Origin: Cricetomys ansorgei
Taxonomy: Eukaryota; Chordata; Mammalia; Rodentia; Nesomyidae
Direction: 5' to 3'
Length of the DNA stretch: 64,000 nt
Assembly (NCBI GenBank): GCA_026225945.1
Contig: JAMJFZ010000690.1
Coordinates: 434,001 to 498,000 of the forward strand
Below the pieces are notes generated by a model. It was not told the origin of the DNA. It did no database searches and saw only the letters and a program-made list of their open reading frames with translations. The first letter of the stretch is position 1, and each line of letters begins with the position of its first letter. Shown here piece by piece: positions 1 to 12,019 of the stretch. Made by a program: the position numbers and the translations under genes.

Positions 1-410
1 AGAGTTGGAAAAAATCTATTTAAGGATATGACTTCATATGGCTATTTCCATTTTAGAGCTAAAACTAATAAATCTTCTCTCAAACTTTTATTTACATCAT
101 AATTTTAATATTGTTTTATGTAAAACAAAACTTAAATGTCTTCTATGTTCTTCCAGCTTTTTTCCAAAGTATAATCATATACCCTATCACTAGAATTCTC
201 TATATCTACTGAACCACCAGTTTATAATTATTTTGATACATATATATTTAATGAGAATTATAATGTCTATCTCACTAAATAAAGGTCTTAATGAAATCAC
301 AAAAGTGAAACTTACCTTTAAAATTACAATTTTTTTTTTGTTTAGCACATGGATGCATAAATCTTTTAATTTGGCTTTTAAAGGAGTAAAAACAGGAAGA
401 AGACATTGTG
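1..410. other. AT-rich anonymous DNA
   Basis: No gene or recognisable repeat is seen. The 61-codon open frame on the + strand (233-418) is short, AT-driven and matches nothing I know. Confidence 0.5.
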
Positions 411-591
411 CTGTTTAAATTCTACTCATTGCTACTTCTCTAATGGGAAATAAAACCTGGACTGTGCTATTAGGGTATGTTTTAACAGTCCAGGTTTTAT
501 TTCCCATTATGTATCTAAAGTTTGAAACAGACATAGAAATAATGGAAAGTGTGATCACTTAGAGGAGTAGCAATGAGTAGAATTTAAACAG
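411..591. repeat. Imperfect inverted repeat (long hairpin)
   Basis: Arm 1 (411-464) is the reverse complement of two blocks in arm 2. Positions 441-464 pair with 486-509 over 24 bp without a mismatch, leaving a 21-nt loop (465-485). Positions 411-441 pair with 561-591 with one mismatch in 31. Arm 2 carries 51 extra bases (510-560) that arm 1 lacks. The missing block is bounded by a short taa match, which suggests arm 1 was copied from the opposite strand with a skip. No terminal inverted repeat of a known transposon is evident. A DNA-level fold-back is most likely; a hairpin RNA cannot be excluded. Confidence 0.9.
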
Positions 592-642
592 TGATTTCTG
601 TCCACAGACGATCTAATCCTATATATAGGAAACCCTAAACAT

Positions 643-662
643 CACACACACACACACACACA
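643..662. repeat. (CA)n microsatellite
   Basis: About ten uninterrupted CA units. Confidence 0.95.
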
Positions 663-1614
663 AGGGTAGCACTAACAAACTCAGAAAGTTGTTCAGTAAT
701 CATCACACAAAAGCCAGTTGTGTTTCTATAAATTAACAACTAATAATATAAAACAGAAATTAAAAAAATTATCTATTTACAAAAGCATCAAAATGAAAAA
801 AATGTTTAAGAATGCACTTATCTAAGATGAAAATTTATATGAACATTGTTGAAATTAATCAAAAAAGTCACACATACATGAAAAGATATGGATTAGAAGA
901 CTTAATGTTGCTTAAACATCTTTATTATTAAAATTGACCTATGTAGTCAGTAAAAAAAGAAAAACAAATAAACAAAAAACACTAGTAGAATTTCAGCAGC
1001 AATGATAGAAAACTTTATCCTAAAATTAATACGAAAACTCACAGGACCTAAATAATAAATCTTGAAAAATAACAAAGTTGGAAGTCTTACACTCCTGCCT
1101 TCAAAATTTATTTTAAAACATCAATAATCTATAAAGTGTGGCACTTGTATACATACCAACACCAATTAAATAGAATATGTGTCCTAGAAACAAGCACATA
1201 TTCTTGCATATCTGATAAATATTTTAACAGAGTTGTCAGATTACTAAATGAAGAAAGTACAGTCTTTTCTAGAAATGATGTTTTAAAAATTGGATATCCA
1301 CATGAGAAAGAATTATAATATGTATACATAATAGATTCTTATGCCATATTTTAAAGATAGCTGAAGACAGATAAAATATCCTATAAATACAAGAGTTAAA
1401 ACTATAAAACTCCTAGAAAACAACATTGTGGAAATTTTCCATGTCATCAAATTTGATGGCAATGCTTTGAATGTGACACAGAAAGCACAGGCAACAAGAT
1501 AAAAAGTAATTTAGATCACATCAAAATTTTGCAAACTTTTAGTACATCAAACCACACTATTAACAGAATGAAAGAGGAACCACAGAATTAGATAAAGTTT
1601 TTGAAATCTTATAT

Positions 1615-1615
1615 G

Positions 1616-1663
<48 letters not shown>

Positions 1664-1699
1664 CGCGCGCGTATCTATATGTATATATAGGTATATATA

Positions 1700-1730
<31 letters not shown>

Positions 1731-1745
1731 GTATACATATATATA
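1615..1745. repeat. (TA)n-(TG)n-(CG/TG)n compound microsatellite
   Basis: Alternating purine-pyrimidine tract with a central gcgcgcgtgcgcgcgc-like block, lying within the old L1. Confidence 0.95.
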
Positions 1746-1783
1746 TAAAGGCATTAATGTACAGAATGTATAAAGAACACCTA

Positions 1784-1975
1784 TGGGGCTGAAGAGATGA
1801 TTTAGCAGTTAAGAATGCTTGCAGTTCTTCCAGAGGACATGAAATTGCATCCTAGCACCCATATCAAGCAGATCGCCATCACCTGTAACTCCAGCTCCAG
1901 AGAATCTAACACCCCCATCTGACCTCTGGAGACACCCACACCATACATGTACACTTATACACGTATGCACTAAAG
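1784..1975 (+). mobile_element. B3/B2-family SINE
   Basis: Starts with ggggctgaagagatgattta, the tRNA-derived head of the B2 superfamily (A box), followed by the ttccagaggac block and the 'aactccagctccag' body typical of B3. The tail runs into A/G-rich DNA. It is inserted in the old L1. Confidence 0.85.
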
Positions 1976-2096
1976 CAGCAAAAGAAGAGAAAGAGGAGAA
2001 GAAAGGGGAAGAAAAAGAGGAAGAAGAGGAAGAAGAGGAGGAAGAACAGAAGAAGGAGAAGAAATGTAGTAGTAGTAGTAGGAGGAGGAGCAGTTT
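1976..2096. repeat. Purine-rich (GAA/GAG)n tract
   Basis: Almost pure A/G on the + strand, ending in short (GTA)n and (GGA)n runs. It probably grew from the SINE A-tail. The 68-codon - strand frame across it is Leu/Phe-rich low complexity. Confidence 0.9.
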
Positions 2097-2200
2097 GACA
2101 ACTGGAAAACAAAAACTAGAGACTAATTTAAAAATCAGCCAAGGGAATAAACATCTTTCTAAAGAAGATAAATAAATGATTAATAAGCATACAAAAAAGG

Positions 2201-2320
2201 CGCCATAAATTTGAAGGAGAGCAGGTATCAGTACATGAGAGGGTTTGGAGGAAGGAAAGGGCAGGGAAACATGTTTTAATTAAAGTACAATCTGTGAAAT
2301 AAAATTAAAAACAAAACAAA
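2201..2320 (+). mobile_element. Younger L1 3' end inserted in the old L1
   Basis: A G/A-rich 3'-UTR stretch (ggtttggaggaaggaaaggg) is followed by taattaaagtacaatctg and an A-rich tail, the usual end of muroid L1 copies. Older L1 sequence continues on both sides. Confidence 0.6.
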
Positions 2321-3154
2321 AAAGTAAGCACACTAACAGGTTAATACTATTAATAATTCATGAAATGCAAATCAGAATCATAATAAGACAACACTTCACA
2401 CGAGTTAGGGATGGCTGTTGTTTGGGGAAAAAAAAGAAACAGAAAACCAGAAAATATGTGTTGGTAAGAATGTGGAGAAATTGCAGCACGTATGTACTTC
2501 TGGTAAAACTGCTGAGTGGTACAGTTGTTGTGGAAAGTTTTTTTGGAAAGTTAAAGATAGATTTACCATATGATCCAGCAGTTCCACCCCTAGGTATATA
2601 CTATATACAAAGCAATTAAAAGAATGAACTCAAACAAATAATTATACACATACTCATATCAACATTATTCACAAGAGCTAAAATGTGGAAAACTCACAAT
2701 AATTTATTAAAAGATAAACAGATAAACAAATTGTGATATACAACATACTCAATACAATATGATCGATACTATTGAAACTTAAAAAGCCAGGAAATTCTGA
2801 TGCATGATACAACAAAGGTGAACCTGGAAAAAATATGTAAAATAAGTCAGTTGTAAACAGTGTGCTTATTATACCCACACTGTGCATCTTCAATCACCAA
2901 GTTCATAGTAAGAGAAATGTGTTTTTTCAATGTCCTCGTGGAAAGAGGAAGTGGAGAGTTATTGTTTAATAGGCACAAAATTTCAGCTTAAGAAACTCAA
3001 AAAGTTCTGGAGTTGGATGTGATACCATTCAATATCACTGAACTTTATACTTTAAAATGGTTAAAATGTATGATTTATGTTGTGCAAATTTTACCACAAT
3101 AAGATGAAATTAAAAAATTTTGCATCTTGAAGTACTCCTCAAATATTAATCAAG

Positions 3155-3390
3155 ATGTGGCCAGATGCAATGATATACATATCTAATCCCAGGCAGGAGG
3201 ATCACAAATTCAAAGTCATCCAAAGCTATATAGAGAGTCAAAGCCAATCTCAGTTATATGAAACTATCTCAAAGATGTGAGTGATAAGGACAGGATGTAG
3301 ATGAATGATAGAGTGCTTGCCAGGCTTGTGTGAAGCTGTGAGTTCAATCCCCAGTACCCACAAATAAAAATATAAATAAGTAACAGATAA
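3155..3390 (+). mobile_element. Composite B1 + ID-type SINE
   Basis: A 7SL-derived (B1-like) half at about 3155-3290 (taatcccaggcaggaggatc) is followed by a tRNA/ID-like half (agagtgcttgccaggcttgt ... gttcaatccccagtaccc) and an A-rich tail. The order B1 then ID suggests a B1-dID or related dimer; the exact family is not decided. Confidence 0.7.
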
Positions 3391-5364
3391 GTAAGTTCCA
3401 TTAAGCATCATGTTTATTTCAGTCAGTAGATGCCAGATGATGTTACAATAATAAACAAATCCAAAGCCTAAATCGTTAATCCAACAAAAATTATTTTTAC
3501 TCATATTATATATCCAAAATAAGTTAACAGTGCTCTATTCTCATTGAGATCACTTAGGAAATCAAATTGATAGAAAATCTACTTGGAAAGCATAGGTAAG
3601 CACAATTCTAAGATATTCACTCTTAAAGGACCTCCATGCACTTATTTTAACAATTTAGTTATATTATCTGTGCACATCTACTATTGGGGCAGCCAGCAAT
3701 GAGATTATATGGCATGCTAGGAAACAGAGAATTAAAATGTTTGTGATGATATCAGTAATTTCTATGATGTTTGTAATACTTAAACTATAAACATGTTAGA
3801 AGTATATAAAGCGATTAATAGGAGGACACTTAAAATTCTATTTATTACTATCTAGTTACAGAAAATGAGAACAGTTCATGCAGGAAGTTTCCCAGAAAAC
3901 AGTGTTTTGATATGTTTCCCCCTCCCTTTCTCCCCTTGTCCTCTTCCCTCTCTCTCTTCCCTTCCCTCCCTCTCTGTTTTAGAAGAAGAGGATTAAGAAG
4001 TGAAATCAATCATATTCATGAGTCAGGAAACAAGTACATTTGGCATAAAGTAAAAACCTTGTCAGTGATGACTTTGTATTTGTCAATATAACTTAGTCAT
4101 TAAACTATCCTGTTTTCCTGAATTTGTTTCCCTGAGTTTATTAAAACGTTGTGTCTCCGTAAATAGATTTATCTTTCCACCTTTCGTTCCTCTGACTGAC
4201 CTGAGAGGAATACAAACTTATGAGAGGACAGAAGCCTGAAATTGTTAAAGGGTAAGGCAGAAAGAACCATCCACCCTCATAGCAGGCATGAAGGACGGTA
4301 GGGCATAAAAAGCAGCAACAGTCTGCAGCCCTAGCCACTGGAATTGAGAGATTACATGGACCACCACACTCAGATGCTTCCCCAAGACTCAGTTCTCCTT
4401 TGCTTTTCTCATACAGGAAAGATTTAGGCAGATCCTCATGGTTCCCTCCTGGAACACTGCTGATTTAAGTCACATTCTAGAGAACAGAGAAATTCCTCCA
4501 CAAAATAATCCCACCATAGGACAAAAGTGAACGGTAAGGAATAGGCTCTTCTGACTGCCTATTTCCCTGCCCTTGAAGTGTTACTTTTGTGCCAGCAACT
4601 TAATTTGGTGGGAATATGATGTGTTAGATGTTATTAGGAGAACTTAAATCCACTGGTTTGAAGTAATTCAACAAGTACAGAACTATCATACAAAGTAACC
4701 AACATTCATTCATTCAACACATATCCAGTAAGTAGGCGCCAGCTCTTGAACACGGTGGGTGTAATGTACGTATTACCCTTTGTTCCTTGCAATCCTCCTT
4801 CTGTAGAAAAACTGCTGCTCTCTGTTCTATTCTGCCCTCAAAATTATGTTACAGATTGCTTTCTATGGCTTGAAAATAATGGTCTCAGCTTTTCATTAGA
4901 GACAGTGGGCAAGAATACACATGTGAACTCTTCCTTTTCCTAAAATCCCTCCGTAGCTCTGATGACTGTAAAGACATTTGCTAAATGAAGGCAGAAACTC
5001 AGAACAACAAAGAAAAAGAAAGGAGATAATAAGAACAGAATTTCAGCAGCTGGCGAACAGATGGATATGCTAATTGATTTAGCAGGCTCAAGAAAGTGGG
5101 AACCTAAATCAGCAATGGAAAAAGCTAAGGAAAAACCAGTATTATGGAAATCCCAAAGGCGCAGGAATTGATTGGCCCAGGTACGGCAGCAAAAATGTGC
5201 AAATGTGAGGCTAATGACAGAAGGGTTAGTGGAATGTTTATTTAAGAAACAGTTAAAACCCCACATCCTCTGAGCAAGTGCGGATCTAATGCTCACCAAA
5301 GCCAGAACAAAAACGGATACTTATTCTTAAGGACAAGAGAGCCTCCAATCTGGTAGAACAATGC
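3391..5364. other. Anonymous DNA with a CT-rich tract
   Basis: No gene is recognised. Positions 3898-3978 are a polypyrimidine (CCCT/TCTC) tract. The 119-codon - strand frame at 4940-5299 has no family resemblance that I can see and no splice or codon evidence. Confidence 0.5.
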
Positions 5365-5575
5365 TTCTCAATACAGAGATTTTTTTTTTAACAGGGGACA
5401 TTTTTGGCTGTTAGAACTGGAAGAATAGATGCTACATGTATCTAGTGAGTGAAGGCCAAAGATATGGTTAACCATTCTACAGTACTCTGCATAGCCACTA
5501 TTAGCAAAGGGTCATTCGTCCAAAACTGTCATCAGTGCCCAAACTGGGAAACTCCAGGTGAGGAAAAGGAGCTCA
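5365..5575 (+). mobile_element. Ancient mammalian repeat, DNA-transposon-like
   Basis: Matches a widespread mammalian pattern that starts 'tttctcaa...' and continues 'ggggacatttttggctg', 'actagatgcta...' and 'ccaaaactgtc'. A second diverged copy lies at 16885-17095. I cannot name the family with certainty. Confidence 0.45.
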
Positions 5576-7340
5576 CATTGAAAAGAATGGATTTGATAAA
5601 CCTATCTTTTCTAAATACTGAGACAGCAACATGACAACTTGGGCCAGCTCCACATACACAGCTTCCAGAGTGCTGTATCTCATTGTGCTGATGGGAGATA
5701 TAGAAATAGAATATCCTCTCAGAGAAATCTTGCCAACTTGAGAGATGAATGTCTAAAAGCCCAGCCCCAGAAGCTTCTCAATAAAACATATCTCTCCAGT
5801 GCAAACAGCTTCACTATGAGCTCAGAGCTTCCTGCCAGTCTCAGGCCCGCATTCCAACACAGTAACCAAAAGGTGCCAAACATTTGAGGGAGGCGGCATG
5901 TAATATCAAAAATAACATAAAAGAAAAATAATTGGAGTAAAAGAAGACTGTATAAGGATAAGAAAATCTCGCATGTTAATGCATTTGGAGAAATAACAGA
6001 ACAGGTATAGACACTACGAAAAAAGAAGCCTTTCAGAACTTAAAAATGAAAAATAAATAGAAATGAAAGACTTAAATTATTAGCTGTAACTTGAGAAAAG
6101 TCTGACAGAAAATAGCTTTAGAAAAGAAAGTTAAGGAAAATGGGAAAAAAGTTAAAGAAGCACAAATTTTTAAATTAAAGGAAGCCAAAGCAGAGAATAA
6201 TGAAAAATGAGAAAGAGAAAGAGACTTGGAAAATCCTAAGTGATCCAACAAAATTCCCAAGAAGGAAAAGGTGTGATTTTTTTCAGTAAGAAACACTTAC
6301 CTGCTTTGCGTTAGATACAATGTTTGACAACAAATACAAACCAAGCTATCTCATTATGAAGTTCACCAAAGAATCAGCAAGGGGAGAGGAACAATATCAT
6401 TCAATGGACCAGCAACAAGAATGCTGTTGGACTTCTCAATAAAAACATCAAAGCCAAATCAAACAGAAGTCATCCCTTCACTTTTTGGAAGGAAATGGAA
6501 TTCCATAAGATGACAAAGCTATCAGTAGGGGCCATGTGATGTCTTGAAATACCCACATCTGGTGCACTCATTCTCAGGAATCCTCTAAGGGATGCACACC
6601 GCTAAGCAAGTACTAAAGCAAACATGAGGCAACTCAGGAAAAAGGAGACCTGAAGTGAGGGGTAGGAGAAATCTCAACCACATTGAGGAAAGGAAACACA
6701 AAGCAGGCAGAAGTTGTGGAGATTTTCCCAGGAGGATGAAATAAATAGAATTGTTTATGTGTTAGAATGAAACAAGAAGAGAGATGTACAGCAAAAGAGT
6801 ATCGGAGAACACATCAAATTTGCTCATAGAAAACTAAGCTTACCAGATAAATAAAAGGGCTCTTTGATCTCTAGAGAGAATAAACTATCAGTGGACTCAG
6901 CTTTCTACAGTTTTATCACCCCTGTGGCATAAAATAAGAATCATGGTCTGACCAGTTACAGAATGAGACACTGCCTAGAGGAAGGATAGCCTTTAAACTT
7001 AAGACTTGTACATCCAGTAGAGGCAAAGACATAGGAATAAACAGCCATACATGTGAAGAATACCAAAAAGGGAGAGATGCTTTCTCCTTAGCAAAGAGGG
7101 CTGAAATATCAGAAAAGGTGAGTTGGATGTTCTCAAGTTGTGGTGAAGGTTATGGGAAGGGTGTATTGATGGGAGCAGAAATATATAAGCACAAGAGCAC
7201 TCAGAGTTTATCATAAGTAGATGTCCTTTCCCCTCAATATTGTGGACCCTTGCTCATCTCAAGATTATAATAACCAACTTGAATGGTCAGCTAAAAGCAC
7301 ATCATAAAGCAATTCAGGTGGACTTTGTGGGCCTGGGGTT
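5576..7340. other. Anonymous DNA, possible very old L1/HAL1 ORF1 trace
   Basis: Positions 5915-6330 are A/G-rich and faintly resemble the end of an L1M/HAL1 ORF1, including an 'ataattggagtaaaagaag' segment like the conserved 'NIQIIGVPEGEE' coding region. The similarity is weak and the segment carries many stops. The rest shows nothing recognisable. Confidence 0.3.
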
Positions 7341-7407
7341 GAGTTGCTGATTTTTTTCTTCTCTTTTTTGTATCCTTTCTTTTTTCCTTCTCTTTTTATG
7401 ATGTTTC

Positions 7408-7551
7408 TTTTTCAAGACAGGATCTCACTATGCAGCCCTTGCTGTCCTGTATCTTACTAAGTAGACCAAGCTGGCCTTAGAACTCACAGAGATTCACCTG
7501 CTTCTGCTTCCAGAATGCTGGGATTAATGTCATGCACCATCACACCAGGCA
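7408..7551 (-). mobile_element. B1 SINE with target-site duplication
   Basis: Reverse-complement B1: caagacaggatctcactatg ... gaatgctgggattaatgtca. It is preceded by a T/C-rich tract (the tail) and flanked by matching copies of gttgctgattttt at about 7343-7356 and 7553-7565, which supports a normal L1-driven insertion. Confidence 0.9.
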
Positions 7552-7579
7552 AGTTGCTGATTTTTCAAAACAAGAAACA

Positions 7580-7665
7580 AATGGCTGGGTGTGTGGTTCT
7601 GTTTTCAAGTATGTGCAAGGCCCTGGGCTCAATTTCTAACATCTCTATTGCTCCTCTTTAAGAAA
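7580..7665 (+). mobile_element. ID-like SINE fragment
   Basis: The segment with aagtatgtgcaaggccctgg and gctcaatttctaac matches the second half of the tRNA-derived ID element, followed by an A-rich tail. Confidence 0.55.
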
Positions 7666-7854
7666 AGAAAAAAGATGTCATGCATGGCTTAAACCCTAGG
7701 CAAAGAACTATGGTCAACTGGAGAATTCTGAGAGCAGTAGAAACAGTTTTTCCTGGGAAAGAGTCTCCCATTTGATTATATTATACCAAGTGATCAGCCC
7801 TGAGATCATATACATGCATTATATGGACTGAACATGTTATATTTGTGTATTTAG

Positions 7855-7935
7855 GAATATGTGTGTGTATGTTTGTGCGTGTTTTGTGTGTGTTTGTGTG
7901 TGTGTGTGTGTGTATGTGTGTGCATGTGTATGTTG
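7855..7935. repeat. Interrupted (TG)n microsatellite
   Basis: TG repeats interrupted by TATG and TTTG units. Confidence 0.95.
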
Positions 7936-7969
7936 TGATAACAATTTAAAAAAAAGCCATTAATTTGAG

Positions 7970-8065
7970 AGCCTGTGAAGGGTGCTGAATGGAGGGGATA
8001 GGAGGGAGGGAAGATGAGAGGGTGAAGTAATTATAATTTTAGAGAATAAAAAAAAGTTGAAAAAA
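7970..8065 (+). mobile_element. L1 3' end remnant
   Basis: A G-rich polypurine stretch (ggaggggataggagggaggg) followed by taattataattttagagaat and an A-rich tail, as at the 3' end of muroid L1. Confidence 0.55.
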
Positions 8066-8878
8066 GAAGAAATCAATGTTGCAAAAGACTATAAAGACGT
8101 TCCAGTCTAAACCTCAGCCTTGACCTTTGAATATTAAGAGTCAAGGCACGTCACGCTTGTACCTAGGTCCTTTCACATACAGAAGATTCTGGTACTGAAG
8201 TGCTGCTTATGACAGGCTCGACACAGGCAGTAAGCTCATCTCACTTATGTTAGTGATTGTTTTGGGTCAATTATATTTCCTGAAATTACATTTCATCTGA
8301 ATTACAGATATTTTTCATATGATATGGGTGATAAAATTCCACATAAGAAAAATTGCCAAGAAAAATCTTGTTGTGAACTTCCTCTTACAAGTTGCCATTG
8401 AAATGACAGCAGAAATAGATAGTAACAAACGCTGAAAACGCAGCCTCCTGTCTGAATTGTGTCAAAATAGGCATGTGCTTGACTTAGTATTTTAAAAGTA
8501 ACCCAAACATTGGAATTAGTCTCTAATGAAATGGCAGAACCAGCGCCATCTTAAATTGTAAAATCCATTTAAAAACAAGGACGGAGTTCAGGTTACCAGA
8601 AAAATGAGAAAAGCCCCTAGCCTTCAGAAGTCACCAGTAAGGCCAAAACAAAATGATTGTCAGGTACTCGTTGGGAACTGAGATGTGTCATTTCTGGGTT
8701 ATGGTCACTCAGACCATGATTGTTAGTGAGTTTCTGACTGGTTAAAAATTATATACTGACTTTTGTTTATTTTGGCACAAAATGTTTATGGTTTTCAAGC
8801 TTAAATAGTTTGTAAAAATTTGAGTCATGGTCGTAACTCTGAACTTTCATTTCAGAGTATATCCCTGGCTGGTCCAGC
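8066..8878. other. Anonymous DNA
   Basis: No coding, RNA or repeat signal recognised. Confidence 0.5.
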
Positions 8879-8882
8879 TTTT

Positions 8883-8966
<84 letters not shown>

Positions 8967-9030
8967 TCCCCCCCTCTCTCTCTATCTCACTTTTTCTTTC
9001 TTTTCTTTCTCTTTTTATTTTTTCTTTTTT
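8879..9030. repeat. (TTTC)n microsatellite and T/C-rich tract
   Basis: About 22 perfect CTTT units (8879-8967), then a CCCCCTCTCTC segment and degenerate T/C-rich DNA. The tract is stop-free in two + strand frames and yields spurious Ser/Phe repeats. Confidence 0.95.
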
Positions 9031-10680
9031 ATGCTTAAACTCAATAAAATTATCTTTTCTTTAAACAAGTTGATATCAGTATAATTGGATTAAAAGGACC
9101 CCACAACACCAACACTACAGAAAAGCATGAAATAAGTAAAAAGAGAAATACAAAAGAGCCCATACAACTGGAAACCACGTGACATAGCATCCTAGGTGCC
9201 TCTACTGGCATGCAAGTTTATTTTTAAAACGAAACTAGACTCATTTAATGTATTCTGAATAAAGATATATTTTTCTTGTCACAGAATGAAGATTTCTTCC
9301 CCTTCCCCCCATCAATTCCCTTTCTGGATTTTTGACACAGAAAATATGCAAAAGGCAGAACTATCTTAAGTGACTGAAGTTTTTTAAACTTTGTCTTTAT
9401 CTGACTATTGTAGCATCATTGTTGGATCTGGTATACTAAAAAAGGTGGCAAGATGGTGTGATGAGGCATTTCCTTAGGAAGAAATCAAGCAACCTCAGCT
9501 TTATTTCTGGCTTATGAAATTGGAATGACTGGAAGAAATCATCTAGAAGGTACATGTTGAAAAGGCAAAAGCCTAGATTTGTACTCAAGGGCTTAAGACT
9601 TTGGTAAACCCATTACTGGTCATGTTACCCTCTGCCAATTAGTTAACTACTCCTGTTCATACAAGGGCTGGAATTAATGACTTCAAAAGGATACTCTATA
9701 TAATATCTATGCTTAGAACTCTGTGTGGCCTAGGCCTAAAATTGAAAACTAAAGATGCGGCTAGACTTTTTGAGAAGAATTTAAGTAGCTTAAACCTGAC
9801 CCTATGGCTCTTATACACTGCATATTATGTGTCCATACTTGAGGGGATCAAAGTAGGATAGTTGTAGTTGTATGCTTTTGTGGTGGCTCACCAAGGAGGA
9901 GACAGAGGCATTTTCATGGGTGAATACCCTACCAGATCTCAGCAGAGGGATCCATTATTCTGGCCAGCACATACTGGATAGTGGAACCCTCAGTGTCCCA
10001 GCTCAGTTGTTTTTATTGGTACAGAACTCCTCAGGTGTTCTACTGATAGCAGATGCAGATCATTAGCAAACAAACATCCCTCACATAAATCAAACACCTG
10101 CAAACAATACAAAATGCCAAAATCTAGACAGCCCCTCACCCAACAATATACAAAACAATTATTTTACACATAACTAAAAACAAACTTTCACAACAGGTAG
10201 TTTTCTCGTGACACTCTGAGACATGCAGTTCAGAGCTACATAAACTCCAGTGTGCCCACATATCAGCTGGCCTCTTACTGCAATGCAGGTTCAGACTCAG
10301 GAAGTCTATATCTACATAAAGCAACCAGTTGGTGTTGGTACAACTGGTCCATAGATGTCATGTAATATAGACTGAAACTCACAGAACTAGAAACATTAAC
10401 ATGAGGCTCCTTATATAAAATTTTGGCTGGCACAGACTAGAGTATTAAGAATTTGTTTATATGTCCACACAAATCTGTTAAGCATCTAATGCTTTGGGGG
10501 TTGCAAATACCTTCTCCACAAAATATTTAAATGGACATAACTTCTATTTCCTCCAGGTCTACCTGTGACTCTGAGTAACTGTGTGTGACAAATTTTTAGA
10601 AGATTCTGAAGAATGTACCCAACTTGGAACAAAATATCATGCTAACAAAAGTGATAGCAAATCAAGATTTAGGGTCCAGG
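9031..10680. other. Anonymous DNA
   Basis: No gene is recognised. A segment at about 9870-10080 contains a reverse-complement polyadenylation-like string (tttttattggt) and could be a decayed LTR, but no family match is clear. Confidence 0.4.
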
Positions 10681-10685
10681 AACAA

Positions 10686-10803
10686 GATGTGATGACTCAT
10701 GCCCATAATCTCCTCATTTGAGGAGACTGAGGCAGGAAGATTGCTGCAAGTTTGAGGCCAGCCTGATCTACATAGGGAGTTACAGGTTATCCTGGGCTAT
10801 GGG
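10686..10803 (+). mobile_element. B1 SINE
   Basis: Forward B1 with gtgatgactcatgcccataa, gaggcaggaagattgctgca and ggccagcctgatctacatag. It is truncated before the usual 'gagaccctgtctc' end. Confidence 0.8.
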
Positions 10804-11106
10804 ATGGGGGAGAGATCTAGGAACCCAAATATGACTATAGAGGAGAGCCAAATACTTATAGATAATTTTTTGAATGGCAAAGTAGAAGGGAGCCACTCTA
10901 GTGGAACATGATGAGTAGTCTTCACACTCAACACCCTCTCACTATTATGTACAGTAGGCATACCTTTCCTAGCTAATGGAACATTCTCCATTCTCTTAAC
11001 CTTTTATACAGTGAATTTCAAAAATTGACACAAGATATCAAACACAGGCTCCATTGACCACAATGGTTTGGATTTGATCAAAGTTGGGTGGACATGACTT
11101 CCTGCT

Positions 11107-11107
<1 letters not shown>

Positions 11108-11147
<40 letters not shown>
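11108..11147. repeat. (GT)n microsatellite
   Basis: About twenty perfect GT units. Confidence 0.95.
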
Positions 11148-11149
<2 letters not shown>

Positions 11150-11509
11150 ATATGCCAGTATGCATGTACCTGAGTACAGTATGTGGACTGTGTGGAATAT
11201 ACCATATCTGAGGTATATGGATCATATGGTATATAACACATCACTTTAAAGAAAAGAAGGTGATCCTTTCTAGTCTCTAAACACTGTGGTATCAATAAGT
11301 CAATGCTGGGAAGGTGTCCACATCTCTGGGTTAGATACCATCTTCATGATCATTCCCACTGTGTGACAGCATTACTATGCAAACCTTCTGGCCATTCTCT
11401 TTTATGAATCCATATTTTCAGATGCTCTACCCTCCCCCTTTATTTTTTTTAGTGTCTGAAAGTGCTACAAATGTGCTTGTAATCCTTTTTTTATAGTAGT
11501 TGGAAATAA

Positions 11510-11610
11510 GAGACAGAACTCCAGTGACTTGCCCTAAGTCAGACATCAAAGCAGATACTCAATTAGAACGTAGGTCTCCAGGGTGTTTTGTAAAGCTCTT
11601 CCCTTTATTA
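11510..11610 (+). mobile_element. MIR fragment
   Basis: Matches the MIR 3' half: agtgacttgccctaagtcag ... atactcaattagaacgtagg, which corresponds to the 'gtaacttgcccaaggtcaca ... aacccaggtc' consensus. Confidence 0.6.
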
Positions 11611-12019
11611 AATGTTACACATAATAAATTTCCAAGGCAGCACCATTCCTGGAATGTACAGTATACATTACCCAGTACCCAGTGGACTTAACATTGCCAC
11701 AGACACATTAAGACTGGTTTTTGTATTTGCTTTCTGTTTGGTTTTTAGAAGAAATATTAAGCTTTTCATTCGTGTAAGACAGACCATCCCATTCCCATCT
11801 AACCAATCCTTGAGTGTGCCTGCTGTTTTTTGACGTTTCATCTCATAGAGATGATTCTTTTCCATAGAGTCTGTCAGCCCTCTGTAATCAGCACGATAAA
11901 CAATCCAAATATAGCAACCACAGATCTAAATAAATAAATAAGTTATTTCTCCCTCAGAGCCTTTGCATTTCTATGGAGTAGTTAAGTTAATAATGAAAAC
12001 ACATTAAATTCATTTATTT
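11611..12019. other. Anonymous DNA between two MIR fragments
   Basis: No gene or repeat is recognised. The short overlapping frames here are unsupported. Confidence 0.5.

Larger units (their letters stand above)
720..3115 (+). mobile_element. Old LINE-1, ORF2 end and 3' UTR, interrupted
   Basis: Decayed L1 reading rightwards. Positions 1075-1140 and 1395-1600 match the C-terminal part of ORF2 (the stretches coding for 'KLGGITLP...YKAxVxKxxWYW' and 'NRVNRQPTEW'-type peptides), all broken by stops. Positions 2321-2630 hold the conserved stretch with tgcaaatcagaatcataat and ccagcagttccacccctagg. The 3' end, with the ttttaccacaataa motif, lies near 3095. The copy is split by a TA/TG microsatellite (1615-1745), a B3-type SINE (1784-1975) and a younger L1 3' end (2201-2320), and the L1 sequence resumes in register after each. 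It resembles the pan-mammalian L1M/L1MA class rather than the younger rodent Lx. Confidence 0.8.

Noticed and set aside
4940..5299. 119-codon frame on the - strand
   Set aside because: No recognisable family and no codon or splice support. A single open frame of this size can occur by chance in 64 kb.
8820..9084. Two Ser/Phe-repeat frames
   Set aside because: Direct translation of the (TTTC)n tract.
9870..10080. Possible LTR on the - strand
   Set aside because: Only a polyadenylation-like string was found; no TG...CA edges or family words.
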